A stretch of 64,000 bases of DNA from Mycolicibacterium phocaicum (GCF_010731115.1 NZ_AP022616.1:1736001-1800000); one strand, 5' to 3'; shown: positions 50,659 to 63,066, counted from the stretch's first letter. Numbers and translations are program-made. The notes: generated by a model not told the origin, from the letters alone.

Positions 50659-51825
50659 CTAGAGAAGCTCGGCGAGCCGCTCGCCCTTGAGCTTCCACTG
50701 CCAGTTGTCGACGACGAACTGACGGCCGGCGGCGCCCATAGCGGCGCCCCGGTCGGGGTCGGCGAGGATGTCACTGACGGCGGCCGCAATTTCGGCGACG
50801 TCGCGACCGTCGACCACGTGGCCGGTCTCGCCTTCCACGACGGTTTCCGGTGCGCCCCCGGAGTCACCGGCGACCACCGGCACACCGCACGCCGAGGCCT
50901 CGAGGAAGACGATCCCGAGGCCCTCGACATCGAGACCGTTGCCCCGGGTCCGGCACGGCATGGCGAAGACGTCGGCCATCGCATGGTGGGCCGGCAACTC
51001 GTCGCCGGGCACGCCGCCGGTGAACACCACATGGTCGGTGACGTCGTAGCGCCGCGCCAGCTTCTGCAGGTCGTCGCGGTACGGCCCGTTGCCGACGATC
51101 ACCAGTGCGGCGCCGTCGATCCGTTGCCGGATCTCGGGCAGTGCCCGGATCAGCATGTCCTGCCCTTTGCGCGGCACCAGGCGGGACAGGCAGACGATCA
51201 CCGGCCGCTGCCCCAGCCCGTACCGGGTCCGCAACTCGGCCCGGGCCACCTCGTCGGGGACGAAGCGGTCGACGTCGACCCCGGGCGACAGGTATTCCAG
51301 CGCCGCGTCCGGCCCGAACGCCGCGGCGAACCGGTTGCGCGTGTAGTGGCTGACGAAGGTCACCACGTCGGTGTTGTTTCCGATGTGGCGCAACGCGTTT
51401 CGCGCGATGGGCAGCATCGACCAACCCACCTCGTGCCCGTGCGTGCTGGCCACCACCCGGGTCGCGCCGGCTTCGCGGGCCAGCGGGGCCAACAGCGCCA
51501 GCGGCGCGGCCGCGCCGAACCACACCGTGTCGATGTCGTGCTCGGCGATGAGGCGGCGCATCCGCAGCGCGACGGTCGGTTCGGGCACCATCAGCGTCGT
51601 CGGATGGCGGACCACCTCATAGCCGGCGGCCGCGGCGGCCTTGTCGTATTCCGGTGCGCCCTTCCATTTCGGGGCGTACACCGTCAGCTCGTGCGACCCG
51701 CGGCCGAGCAGCTCATTGACCAGGCTCTCCAGATACGACTGGATGCCGCCCTTGCGGGGCGGGAAATCGTTGGTCAGCAGCAGCACCCGAGACGTCCGGG
51801 GCGAGCGCAGCGACGGGGAAGACAT
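50659..51825 (-). CDS. pimB: Phosphatidylinositol monomannoside mannosyltransferase PimB'
   Basis: GT4 enzyme of 388 residues that adds the second mannose to phosphatidylinositol monomannoside from GDP-mannose, at the cytoplasmic face of the membrane. The GT-B features are LLLTNDFPPRKGGIQSYLESLV (residues 15-36), ASTHGHEVGW, YLSPGVDVDRFVP, ICLSRLVPRKGQDMLIRAL and the C-terminal EGLGIVFLEASACGVPVVAG (E-x7-E motif). The first 12 residues ([12 protein letters not shown]) are encoded by a variant of the short repeat also found in the murG 5' end. It is the Rv2188c orthologue. ATG 51825 is used. Confidence 0.95.
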   Translation of the reverse strand: MSSPSLRSPRTSRVLLLTNDFPPRKGGIQSYLESLVNELLGRGSHELTVYAPKWKGAPEYDKAAAAAGYEVVRHPTTLMVPEPTVALRMRRLIAEHDIDTVWFGAAAPLALLAPLAREAGATRVVASTHGHEVGWSMLPIARNALRHIGNNTDVVTFVSHYTRNRFAAAFGPDAALEYLSPGVDVDRFVPDEVARAELRTRYGLGQRPVIVCLSRLVPRKGQDMLIRALPEIRQRIDGAALVIVGNGPYRDDLQKLARRYDVTDHVVFTGGVPGDELPAHHAMADVFAMPCRTRGNGLDVEGLGIVFLEASACGVPVVAGDSGGAPETVVEGETGHVVDGRDVAEIAAAVSDILADPDRGAAMGAAGRQFVVDNWQWKLKGERLAELL

Positions 51826-51843
51826 CGCGGTCAGGCTATCGCG

Positions 51844-52662
51844 TCAGCCCGGGGCCGCGAGCCACTGCCGCCACGCAGCGGTCAGCGCGTCGCCCCGCAG
51901 GCCGAGCGTGGCGGTCAGTGCGGCGTCGAGATCAGGATGACCGGCGCCGCAGGCGGCCAGATACAGCCGGCGCAGCACCGGATCGCCGAACCGCGCGCCG
52001 ACGAACCGGGCGAACCACCAGGCGCGGTCATAGGCGAGCGACAGCGCCGGGCCGGTGACCTGGAAGTCGGCGTTGGTGGGCAGCACCGCCATGTCGGCGG
52101 GTGCGGGTCGCGGGGTGCGCGGGCGGCTGACGTAGTCGGCGACGCCTTCAGTCAGGCACCAGGGCGCGTCGGCGGCCGTGACCGGCCGGGAGGCATAGTG
52201 GAAAAGCTCGTGGCGCAACACGATTCGCAGCGCACCCGGTCCCATCGCGGCGGCGCCGGGCCCGAACACGATGCGGTCGACGGTGGTCGCCGCGGCGAAC
52301 TCCTGACGTCCGCCGGCCAGCGCCCGGAACTCCTCGTCGGTCCCGGTGGTCACGATGGTGATCTGACGGCGCCAGTCCTCGCCCCAGAATGCGGTCACCG
52401 CGGCGACGGCGCCGTCGAGTTCGGCGGTGATGCGGCCCGGCAGCGTCGAGCCGGGGTCGAGGACCAGGAGGTCGGCGGTCCGGCCGTCGGCCAGCCGGAT
52501 GGTGCCCGGAGTTGGCGACGGCAGCGGCGGCGCCGGCAGCGGTGAGGCGGCCGGAACGTCAGCCGAGTGACCGCGACTCAGTACGAAAGCGGCAGCAGCC
52601 GCCTCTGCGGTGAGAAGGCCGATAACTACGCGACGGGAAAGACCGCGACGGGAGAGGCTCAG
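51844..52662 (-). CDS. Exported peptidase-MA-like protein (Rv2189c-like), probable CTG start
   Basis: A 272-residue protein with a gluzincin-like zinc motif, VLRHELFHYASRPV (HExxH type, HELFH), and DAPWCLTEGVADYVS about 25 residues later with the third ligand Glu. The N-terminus, read from CTG 52662, has a twin-Arg-like signal anchor (RRGLSRRVVIGLL, then an Ala-rich core), then a Pro-rich linker and a folded region starting TIRLADGRTADLLVLDPG. No ATG, GTG or TTG is in frame before GTG 52398, which would start inside the domain. The CTG overlaps the stop of the upstream NlpC/P60 gene as CTGA. It may act in cell-wall maturation with that hydrolase; the substrate is unknown. Confidence 0.8.
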   Translation of the reverse strand: MSLSRRGLSRRVVIGLLTAEAAAAAFVLSRGHSADVPAASPLPAPPLPSPTPGTIRLADGRTADLLVLDPGSTLPGRITAELDGAVAAVTAFWGEDWRRQITIVTTGTDEEFRALAGGRQEFAAATTVDRIVFGPGAAAMGPGALRIVLRHELFHYASRPVTAADAPWCLTEGVADYVSRPRTPRPAPADMAVLPTNADFQVTGPALSLAYDRAWWFARFVGARFGDPVLRRLYLAACGAGHPDLDAALTATLGLRGDALTAAWRQWLAAPG

Positions 52663-53795
52663 TAGCGACGCACGTTGTAGATCGGCGCGTTGTCGACCGG
52701 AGCGACCCGCACGGGCACACCGAACGTCGAGGCGTGGACCATCATGCCGTCGCCGATGTAGATGCCCACGTGCGAGGCATCGGAGTAGTAACTCACGACG
52801 TCACCGGGCTGCATCTGGTCACGCGACACCGCTTGGCCGCCGGCGGCCTGCGCGTAGCTCGAGTGCGGCAGCGAGATGCCGGCCTGCTGGAACGCCCACA
52901 TCACCAGGCCCGAGCAGTCGAACTGGCCGGGACCGGCGGCACCCCAGACATACGGGTCGCCGATGCGGGTCAGTGCGGCCTGCACCGCGATGGCGCCGGC
53001 AGCGGTGCCGCCACCTTCCGACGGGACGGGAACCGCCTCGGCGGGCGGGTTGGGGCCGGCGGCGTTGATGGCGGGATCGTCACCCGGGGCCGGCAAGGCA
53101 TCCGGGGCGGGCGCCGGCGGGGCGGCGGGAGCCGGCGGGAGTGCCGCGAGCGCCTGCCGCTGACTCGGCGTCAGCGCGGTGTAACGGGACTTGACGATGG
53201 CGATCTGCACCTGCAGCTTGCTTTGCTTGGACTGCAGATCGGCACGCACGGCGGCGGCCTGCTCGGCCGCGGTCTTGGCTTCGGACGCCGACTTGGCCGA
53301 GTCGGCCTCGGCCTTCGCGGCGGAGTCGGAGGCGCTGTGGAAGTTGGCCATCTGCGCGGCCATCTCACCGGCCATCACGCGCTGGACCGAGAGCTGGTCG
53401 ATCAGACCCTGCGGGGAATCGGCGGTCAGGATGGCGTCGATGCCGTCGGTGCGGCCGCCCATGTACTGCGCCGCAGCAATCTTGTCGACCGAGTCCTGGT
53501 AGGTAGCCAGGTCGTTCTTGGCGACTTCCGCGGCGGCAGCGGCGGCCTCGTGCTTGGAGTCGGCGGCCTTCGCGGCAGCCAGCTTCTTGTCCAGATCGAG
53601 CTGCGCGGCGTGCATGGCCTCGGTGGTCTGTTCCGCCTGGCGCGAGAGCTCGTTGAGCTTTGCTACGGCATCGTCGGCCGGATCGGCCATGACGTTGCCC
53701 GCAAATGCACTACCAAGTATGGTGAGCCCCGCGATCGCACCGGCTACTGGTCGTTTAAGACCGCATATGGTGCGGTGTGTGCGGTGGAGACTCAA
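52659..53795 (-). CDS. NlpC/P60 peptidoglycan hydrolase (Rv2190c-like)
   Basis: Exported endopeptidase of 378 residues. From TTG 53795 a signal peptide (HRTHRTICGLKRPVAGAIAGLTILGSAFAG) ends at NVMA. A coiled-coil region with long Ala/Lys/Glu helices (about 40-190) regulates activity in this family. A Pro/Ala linker leads to the catalytic domain with Cys in GQFDCSGLVMWAFQQAGI, His in SDASHVGIYIGDG and the third residue in MMVHASTFG. The family cuts between D-Glu and mDAP. TTG 53795 with GAAGGA nine bases upstream is preferred to ATG 53870, which adds 25 non-conserved residues. Loss of the orthologue in M. tuberculosis affects virulence and lipids. Confidence 0.92.
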   Translation of the reverse strand: MSLHRTHRTICGLKRPVAGAIAGLTILGSAFAGNVMADPADDAVAKLNELSRQAEQTTEAMHAAQLDLDKKLAAAKAADSKHEAAAAAAEVAKNDLATYQDSVDKIAAAQYMGGRTDGIDAILTADSPQGLIDQLSVQRVMAGEMAAQMANFHSASDSAAKAEADSAKSASEAKTAAEQAAAVRADLQSKQSKLQVQIAIVKSRYTALTPSQRQALAALPPAPAAPPAPAPDALPAPGDDPAINAAGPNPPAEAVPVPSEGGGTAAGAIAVQAALTRIGDPYVWGAAGPGQFDCSGLVMWAFQQAGISLPHSSYAQAAGGQAVSRDQMQPGDVVSYYSDASHVGIYIGDGMMVHASTFGVPVRVAPVDNAPIYNVRRY

Positions 53796-53948
53796 GATTT
53801 CGCGTCCTTCAACTGCGGGTTCGAGCCGCTTCGAACTCAGTGAGGTCTCGAATAGGTTACGAAACGGCATCGGCGTTGTCCAACGGGAATGGCCAATCTA
53901 TCAGCCCGCCCCCCGATCCCGTTAACCAGCATCACAATGTGAGCGTCG

Positions 53949-54200
53949 TCACGCTACGCCCGTAGTACTTGACTTTGTCTCGTTTTGAGTGCCCGCCCCG
54001 CCTTTGGGCCGACCGATCGGCACCAACCGCAAGCGCGGCGCCAGGCCCGCATCGGCGAGCACCTCCAGCGCGCGGCGCTCGTCGTCGAGCAGCGTCTCGG
54101 GTACGCCCAGCAAAACACTGACCACGCAGTCACCGCAGCCCGGACCACGCACGGCGCAGTCGTCGCAGTCGATCTTGACCGGCCCGTTGTCGAACTTCAT
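53949..54200 (-). CDS. Small Cys-rich protein of unknown function
   Basis: An 83-residue protein. The N-terminal part contains VKIDCDDCAVRGPGCGDCVVSVLL with four cysteines in C-x2-C-x6-C-x2-C spacing, which suggests a bound iron-sulphur cluster or zinc ion. A short helical region (DERRALEVLADAGLAPRLRLVPIG) follows. ATG 54200 has AAGGAG seven bases upstream and is preferred over an ATG five codons earlier. Similar small proteins sit in the same place in other actinobacteria but have no assigned function. Confidence 0.75.
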   Translation of the reverse strand: MKFDNGPVKIDCDDCAVRGPGCGDCVVSVLLGVPETLLDDERRALEVLADAGLAPRLRLVPIGRPKGGAGTQNETKSSTTGVA

Positions 54201-56076
54201 CTCTGACTCCTTCATCGGTTGAGGCGCACGCTAGCGACGTCCACCGACAAAAAAGTGCGGGTGATCAGCAACCGGATCACGGAATGACATCGATGTGATT
54301 TCTTGTCGGTGCCGGCCCCTACTGTCACGTCATGGGCTCCGGCAGCGCCACCGACCAGTTGGCTTTCGACCTCGACGAGGCGTTGCTGCGTGACACCACA
54401 TTCGTGGTGGTCGACCTGGAGACCACCGGCGGCCGGGCCCGGGCGGACGACACCGGAGGCGGCTGGACGCCATCACCGAGATCGGTGCGGTCAAGGTGCG
54501 CGGCGGCGAGATCATCGGCGAACTGGCCACCCTGATCGACCCCGGTCGCGCCATCCCGCCACAGATCGTGCAGCTGACCGGGATCACCACGGCCATGGTG
54601 TGCGACGCCCCCCGCATCGAATCGGTGCTGCCCGCCTTTCTGGAGTTCTGCCGCGGCGCCGTCCTGGTCGCCCACAACGCGGGCTTCGACATCGGCTTCC
54701 TGCGGGCGGCGGCCGAGCGGGCGCAGCTGCCCTGGCCCAACCCTCCGGTGCTGTGCACGGTCAAGCTGGCCCGCCGGGTCCTGACGCGCGACGAGGCACC
54801 GAGCGTCCGGCTCTCGGAGCTGGCCCGGTTGTTCCGCGCCACCACCACCCCCACGCACCGCGCCCTCGACGACGCCCGCGCCACCGTCGACGTGCTGCAC
54901 GGACTACTCGAGCGCATCGGCAATCAGGGTGTGCACACGCTGGCCGAACTGCGCGGCTATCTCCCGGACGTCACCAGGGCTCAGCGCCGCAACCGCAAGC
55001 TCGCCGACGCGCTGCCGAGCTCCCCCGGCGTCTATCTGTTCCGCGGGCCGTCCGAGGAGGTGCTGTACGTGGGCACCGCGGTCGATCTGCGCCGTCGGGT
55101 CCGGCAGTACTTCACCGGCGCCGACCCGCGCGCCCGCATGAAAGAGATGGCGTCACTGGCCATCCGCGTCGACCATGTCGAGTGCGCCCACGAGTTGGAG
55201 GCCGGCGTGCGCGAACTGCGGCTCCTCGCCGCGCACGCGCCGCCGTACAACCGGCGCTCGAAGGCCCCGCACAAGTGGTGGTGGGTGGTGCTCACCGACG
55301 AGGCCTTCCCCCGCTTCAGCGTGGTGCGGGCGCCGCGACACGATCGGGCGGTCGGGCCGTTCCGGGCCCATGCCGACGCCGTCGACTCCGCGCTGCTGCT
55401 GGCCCGCTTCACGGGCGTGCGGACCTGTACGACGCGGCTGGCGCGGGCCGCCCAACACGGGCCGCAGTGTCCGGAGCGGGAACTGTCGCCATGTCCGGCG
55501 CCCCGCGGCATCACCGCGGGCGCCTACGCCGAATTCGCCGACCGGGCCGCGGAAAACATTGCCGGCGTTGATGATTCCGCACTGTGCACGGCACTGAAAC
55601 ACATCGACGACCTGGCTTCCGAGGGCCGTTTCGAGACCGCCGCGCGGCTCCGCGACCATGCCGCGACCGTCATCGACGGACTGTGGCGCGGCCAGCGCCT
55701 GCGCGCCCTGACCGCACTGCCGGAGCTGGTGGCCGCCCGGCCCGACGGCGCCGGCGGCTGGCACCTCGTCGTGGTCCGGTACGGCCAGCTGGCGGCAGCC
55801 GGGAACGCACCGCGGCGAGTCCCGCCGATGCCCGTCGTCGACGCGATATCCGCTGCGGCACAAGTGATCCTGACAGCGGAGCGGCCGCTGGGCGGCGCGC
55901 CCGTCGAGGAGGTGGCGCTCATCGTGCGCTGGTTGGCCGCGCCGGGTGTGCGCATCGTGCGCACCTCCGCCGACGACGAATCCGGGTACTGCCTACCGGT
56001 CACCGCGGCCGGCCGGTGGGCCGAGTGGGCCGCCACCGCCCGGTCGGCCCGGGCGGCGGCGCAGCAGGCACAGCGC

Positions 56077-58684
<2,608 letters not shown>

Positions 58685-58688
<4 letters not shown>

Positions 58689-59848
58689 GCGAGAACGTGA
58701 ACATTCCCAGTGACGCGGAACTGCGCGAGATGTCGCGCGAAGAACTCGTCGAACTGGGCGGAAAGATCGACGGCGTCACGACCGTCTTCAAGGAGCCGCG
58801 CTGGCCCGTCGAGGGCACCAAGGCGGAGAAGCGCGCCGAGCGTCAGGTTGCGGCCTGGCTGCTGCTCGGTGGTCTCTCCGGCCTGGCCCTGCTGCTGGTG
58901 TTCCTGTTCTGGCCGTGGGAGTACAAGCCGTTCGAATCCGACGGCGAGTTCATCTACTCGCTGGCCACCCCGTTGTACGGCCTGACCTTCGGTCTGTCGA
59001 TCCTCGCGATCGGCATCGGTGCGGTGCTCTTCCAGAAGAAGTTCATCCCCGAGGAAATCTCGATCCAGGACCGCCACGACGGCGCCTCCCCCGAGGTCCA
59101 CCGCGCCACCGTCGCGGCCAACCTGACCGACGCGCTCGAGGGCTCGACCCTCAAGCGCCGCAAGCTGATCGGCCTGTCGCTCGGCGTCGGCCTGGGTGCG
59201 TTCGGCCTGGGCACCGCGGTCGCCTTCATCGGCGGTCTGATCAAGAACCCGTGGAAGCCGGTCGTGCCGACCGCCGAGGGCAAGAAGGCCGTCCTGTGGA
59301 CGTCCGGCTGGACCCCGCGTTTCCACGGCGAGACCATCTACCTGGCCCGGGCCACCGGCCTGCCGGGTGAGTCCCCCTTCGTGAAGATGCGTCCCGAGGA
59401 CATCGACGCGGGCGGCATGGAGACCGTGTTCCCGTGGCGTGAGTCCGACGGCGACGGCACCACCATCGAGTCGCACGAGAAGCTGTCCGAGATCGCACTC
59501 GGTGTGCGTAACCCGGTGATGCTCATCCGCATCAAGCCCGAGGACCTGTCCCGCGTCGTCAAGCGCAAGGGCCAGGAGAGCTTCAACTTCGGTGACTTCT
59601 TCGCCTACACCAAGGTGTGCTCGCACCTGGGCTGCCCCTCGTCGCTGTACGAGCAGCAGACCTACCGCATTCTGTGCCCCTGCCATCAGTCGCAGTTCGA
59701 CGCGCTGCACTTCGCGCGGCCGATCTTCGGACCGGCGGCCCGCGCCCTGGCGCAGCTGCCGATCACGATTGACAAAGAGGGCTACCTGGTCGCCAACGGC
59801 GACTTCATCGAACCCGTCGGACCGGCATTCTGGGAGCGCAAATCATGA
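58685..59848 (+). CDS. qcrA: Rieske iron-sulphur subunit QcrA
   Basis: Rieske protein of the cytochrome bc1 complex, 387 residues, with three transmembrane helices rather than one: [43 protein letters not shown] and [24 protein letters not shown]. The 2Fe-2S ligands are in [10 protein letters not shown] and [10 protein letters not shown]. The cytoplasmic N-terminus (about 1-55) is charged. ATG 58685 overlaps the qcrC stop (ATGA), and the gene overlaps qcrB by four bases, so qcrCAB are tightly coupled. Confidence 0.97.
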
Positions 59849-61482
59849 GTCCCAAGCTCGCTGACATCGCCGCCGCCCAAGGCGACGCGATCGACTCGCG
59901 GTACCACCCGTCGGCCGCCGTACGCCGGCAGCTGAACAAGGTCTTCCCGACGCACTGGTCCTTCATGCTCGGTGAGATCGCGCTGTACAGCTTCCTCGTG
60001 CTGCTGCTCACCGGTGTGTACCTGACGTTGTTCTTCGACCCGTCGATGACCGAGGTCATCTACAACGGCGTCTACCAGCCGCTGCGCGGCGTGCAGATGT
60101 CACGGGCTTACGAATCCGCCCTGGAGATCTCGTTCGAGGTCCGCGGTGGCCTCTTCGTCCGCCAGATTCACCACTGGGCCGCGCTGATGTTCGCTGCGTC
60201 GATCATGGTCCACCTGGCCCGCATCTTCTTCACCGGCGCGTTCCGCCGCCCGCGTGAGGCCAACTGGATGATCGGCTCGGTGCTGCTGATCCTGGCCATG
60301 TTCGAGGGTTACTTCGGCTACTCGCTGCCCGACGACCTGCTGTCCGGTATCGGTCTGCGCGCCGCGCTGTCCTCGATCACCCTGGGCATCCCGGTCATCG
60401 GTACCTGGATGCACTGGGCCCTGTTCGGTGGGGACTTCCCCGGCAACATCATCATCCCGCGCATGTACGCCCTGCACATCCTGCTGATCCCGGGCATCAT
60501 CCTGGCCCTGATCGGTGCCCACCTGGCGCTCGTGTGGTTCCAGAAGCACACGCAGTTCCCCGGCCCCGGTCGTACCGAGAAGAACGTCGTCGGCGTGCGC
60601 GTCATGCCGGTGTTCGCGATCAAGGGTGGCGCGTTCTTCGCGCTGGTCACCGGCATCCTGGGCATCATGGGTGGTCTGCTGCAGATCAACCCCATCTGGG
60701 AACTGGGCCCCTACAAGCCCTCGCAGGTGTCCGCCGGTAGCCAGCCCGACTTCTACATGATGTGGACCGAAGGCCTGGCCCGTATCTGGCCGGCCTGGGA
60801 GTTCTACCCCTTCGGCCACACCATCCCGGCCGTCATGGGTGTCGCCGTGATCATGGGTCTGGTGTTCGGTCTGTTGATCGCGTGGCCGTTCCTGGAGAAG
60901 AAGTTCACCGGCGACGACGCCCACCACAACCTGCTGCAGCGTCCGCGTGACGTGCCGGTCCGCACCGCCATCGGTGCCATGGCCATCGCGTTCTACATGG
61001 TGCTCACCCTGGCCGCGATGAACGACATCATCGCGCTCAAGTTCGACATCTCCCTCAACGCCACCACCTGGATCGGCCGCATCGGCATGGTCGTCCTGCC
61101 CGCCATCGTCTACTACCTCACCTACCGCTGGTGCGTAGGCCTGCAGCGCAGCGACCGCGCCGTCCTCGAACACGGCATCGAGACCGGCATCATCAAGCGC
61201 CTGCCCCACGGCGCCTACGTCGAACTGCACCAGCCCCTCGGCCCGGTCGACGACCACGGCCACCCCATCCCGCTGGAATACCAGGGAGCCGCACTGCCCA
61301 AGCGCATGAACAAGCTCGGCTCCGCCGGCTCCCCCGGCACCGGCAGCTTCCTGTTCGCCGACTCCGCCGTCGAACAAGCCGCCCTCGCCGACGCCGAACA
61401 CGCCGCCGAGCACAAGGCACTCACCGCCCTCAAGGAGTACCAGGACGAAATTTCGCCCAACGGCTCCAACGGGCATCACTAG
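59845..61482 (+). CDS. qcrB: Cytochrome b subunit QcrB
   Basis: Cytochrome b of the bc1 complex, 545 residues, the target of Q203-type inhibitors in mycobacteria. Haem-b ligands lie in helices with [26 protein letters not shown] and [28 protein letters not shown] (paired His). The Qo site motif [11 protein letters not shown], and PAWEFYPFG in place of the usual PEWYF type, fit the actinobacterial family. The C-terminal extension (about 440-545) is charged and cytoplasmic. The start overlaps qcrA. A strong terminator follows 14 bases after the stop. Confidence 0.97.
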   Translation: MSPKLADIAAAQGDAIDSRYHPSAAVRRQLNKVFPTHWSFMLGEIALYSFLVLLLTGVYLTLFFDPSMTEVIYNGVYQPLRGVQMSRAYESALEISFEVRGGLFVRQIHHWAALMFAASIMVHLARIFFTGAFRRPREANWMIGSVLLILAMFEGYFGYSLPDDLLSGIGLRAALSSITLGIPVIGTWMHWALFGGDFPGNIIIPRMYALHILLIPGIILALIGAHLALVWFQKHTQFPGPGRTEKNVVGVRVMPVFAIKGGAFFALVTGILGIMGGLLQINPIWELGPYKPSQVSAGSQPDFYMMWTEGLARIWPAWEFYPFGHTIPAVMGVAVIMGLVFGLLIAWPFLEKKFTGDDAHHNLLQRPRDVPVRTAIGAMAIAFYMVLTLAAMNDIIALKFDISLNATTWIGRIGMVVLPAIVYYLTYRWCVGLQRSDRAVLEHGIETGIIKRLPHGAYVELHQPLGPVDDHGHPIPLEYQGAALPKRMNKLGSAGSPGTGSFLFADSAVEQAALADAEHAAEHKALTALKEYQDEISPNGSNGHH

Positions 61483-61494
61483 TTCGATCTACGG

Positions 61495-61540
61495 TTTCGG
61501 CCCGGTCTGGTTTCCACCAGACCGGGCCGAAGTCGTTTTC
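61495..61540 (+). terminator. Rho-independent terminator of the ctaE-qcrCAB operon
   Basis: TTCGGCCCGGTCTGGT at 61496-61511 pairs with ACCAGACCGGGCCGAA at 61516-61531 around a TTCC loop, and GTCGTTTTC follows. A 16-bp perfect stem and U run make this a strong terminator. Confidence 0.92.
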
Positions 61541-61576
61541 GGGCCCACTCCCCTACCCCGGCCTCTGATTTCCGCG

Positions 61577-61635
61577 CTGAGCCTGCGCTGGGGGCGAGAA
61601 AAGTCGAGTGCCCTGCGCCCTCGGCACAGACTCAA
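61577..61635. repeat. 59-bp palindromic repeat, copy 3 (diverged)
   Basis: Same length as the two copies at 13547-13676 and the same order: a TGA...TGCG left end, GGCGAGAAAAGTCGAGTGCC core and a CACAGACTCAA right end. It runs into the stop codon of the next gene on the minus strand. Confidence 0.55.
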
Positions 61636-62366
61636 CGATGTGCGAACGCCGCGGTGATCCAGTTGCCGAACTCGCACGCCAGGTGCCAGCGATGCTGAGC
61701 GATCATGTACGGCGCGGTGAGCCAAGGGAATTCGACGCACAGCCGCGCGTGGAAGCCGTTCGCCTCGTCGCGGAACTCATGCCGGACGCCGCCGATCGCG
61801 AGGCCGCTCCCGGTACGCGCGACCCCTGCCGCCTCGACGGGAAAAGCGGTATCACGAGGTGTCACGAGCGGTGACGTGTCGTCGTAGTCGACGAAGAACT
61901 GCGTCGCCAGTGGGCTGCCGCCCGTCGTTTCGACGACTTCCTGCCGTCCGTCCGCGGCGGTGTCGATGAGGAAGTGGTCGGGGTTGGCGGCGATCATGCT
62001 GTGGGCGTAGTCGTCGCGCTCGGCGGCGGTGAACCACTCGACGAATGCCGCCGCGCTGCCGCCGGTGACGTACAGGTCGCACACGCTCGTCGCGCGTCGC
62101 CCGAAGGACAGTTGCGTCGACGCGCGGGCCACGACCCCGGCCGCGCGAATGTCACGCGCCAAGCGCCGGCGGACGTCGTCGGCGCCCAGGGCCAGCTTGG
62201 CATCGGCGAAGGCTGTTCGTTGCCGGGCGAGATCGCCGGCGGGCACGGGCAGACCGATCTTGCGGGCGGCCTTCGGCAGGCGCTCGGCCTCCCAGGCGAG
62301 TACCTCGTCACGAGGCACCGCACGACCCGCGATCACGGCGTCGATGGTGAGCGTCTGGTCCGGCAT
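61632..62366 (-). CDS. Uncharacterised protein divergent from a TetR regulator
   Basis: A 244-residue soluble protein that I do not recognise. No signal peptide or membrane helix is seen. The N-terminal part (1-110) is helical and charged (EAERLPKAARKIGLPVPAGDLARQ). The second half contains VCDLYVTGGSAAAFVEWFTAAERDDYAHSMIAANPDHFLID, a run of short strands and GGVRHEFRDEANGFHARLCVEFPWLTAPYMIAQHRWHLACEFGNW with several aromatic and His residues, like a small-molecule-binding barrel. ATG 62366 lies seven bases from AGGAGG; ATG 62372 is too close. It is presumably the target of the divergent TetR repressor. The gene is not in the usual M. tuberculosis order here. Confidence 0.75.
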   Translation of the reverse strand: MPDQTLTIDAVIAGRAVPRDEVLAWEAERLPKAARKIGLPVPAGDLARQRTAFADAKLALGADDVRRRLARDIRAAGVVARASTQLSFGRRATSVCDLYVTGGSAAAFVEWFTAAERDDYAHSMIAANPDHFLIDTAADGRQEVVETTGGSPLATQFFVDYDDTSPLVTPRDTAFPVEAAGVARTGSGLAIGGVRHEFRDEANGFHARLCVEFPWLTAPYMIAQHRWHLACEFGNWITAAFAHR

Positions 62367-62383
62367 GCGCATACCTCCTACAC

Positions 62384-62407
62384 TAAAAGCATCTATGGTT
62401 GCTTTTA
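62384..62407. promoter_or_regulatory. Probable TetR operator
   Basis: TAAAAGCA (62384-62391) and TGCTTTTA (62400-62407) form a perfect 8-bp inverted repeat with an 8-base spacer, in the 88 bases between two divergent genes. Size and place fit a TetR-family operator controlling both. Confidence 0.7.
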
Positions 62408-62454
62408 TATGCCCCGTCGCGCCACCGGGTCAACAGTCCTGCGAGACTGAATCG

Positions 62455-63063
62455 GTGACGGACACCACCATCGACGCCGCCGCGGTCCCCCGACCGCGAC
62501 CAGGTGGCCGATCCGCACGTGTCGTGGCGGCCGTGCACACGGCGACGCTCGAACTCCTGGCGGAAACCGGGTACGAGAGTCTGCAACTGCCAGATGTGGC
62601 CAAGCGCGCCCAGGTCAACAAGACGACCGTCTACCGCCGGTGGCCGACGAAGGCCGCACTGGTCGCCGACCTGCTGACGAGCTTCACGCAGCGCAACGTC
62701 GCCACACCGGACACCGGGTCATTGCAGGGTGACCTCGAAAAGCTCCTCGCCGACATCGTCACCGCGCTGGCCGACCGGGCCGTCCGCGCCGTCCTCTACG
62801 GCGCGCTGGCCGGCGCCGACGACAGCGACGACGTGCGGACGGCGCGGGCCAGGTTCTGGGAGGAGCGGTTCCGGCGTAGCGGCGCGGTCGTCGAACGCGC
62901 GATCACGCGGGGCGAAATCCCGCCCGGCACGGACCCGCGCGCAGTGCTCGAGATGGCTGCCAGCCCGATCTACTTCCGCGTCCTGTTCACGGCGGACGCC
63001 GTCACGCCCGACTATCTCGGCGAGACCGCCCGGCGCACCATTCGCGCGTTCGCACCGCGCTGA
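62455..63063 (+). CDS. TetR/AcrR-family transcriptional regulator
   Basis: A 202-residue repressor. The DNA-binding domain (about 20-65) contains VVAAVHTATLELLAETGYESLQLPDVAKRAQVNKTTVYRRWPTKAALV, a clear TetR helix-turn-helix. The C-terminal part has a TetR_C-like pattern (VRAVLYGALAGADDSDDVRTARARFWEERFRRSGAVVERAI, then DPRAVLEMAASPIYFRVLF) that resembles regulators of the TetR_C_11 group. The ligand is unknown. GTG 62455 starts the conserved domain at a sensible distance; earlier starts enter the operator region. It probably represses itself and the divergent uncharacterised gene. Confidence 0.88.
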   Translation: MTDTTIDAAAVPRPRPGGRSARVVAAVHTATLELLAETGYESLQLPDVAKRAQVNKTTVYRRWPTKAALVADLLTSFTQRNVATPDTGSLQGDLEKLLADIVTALADRAVRAVLYGALAGADDSDDVRTARARFWEERFRRSGAVVERAITRGEIPPGTDPRAVLEMAASPIYFRVLFTADAVTPDYLGETARRTIRAFAPR

Positions 63064-63066
63064 GCG

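Noticed and set aside
53819..53836. GTTCGA-6-TCGAAC inverted repeat upstream of the NlpC/P60 gene
   Set aside because: A 6-bp palindrome is easily found by chance, and it lies within bases that could be coding if the longer start were used.
54440..54475. Programmed -1 frameshift in the DnaQ-UvrC-like gene
   Set aside because: There is no X-XXY-YYZ slippery heptamer or obvious downstream pseudoknot at the junction; a lost base is simpler.
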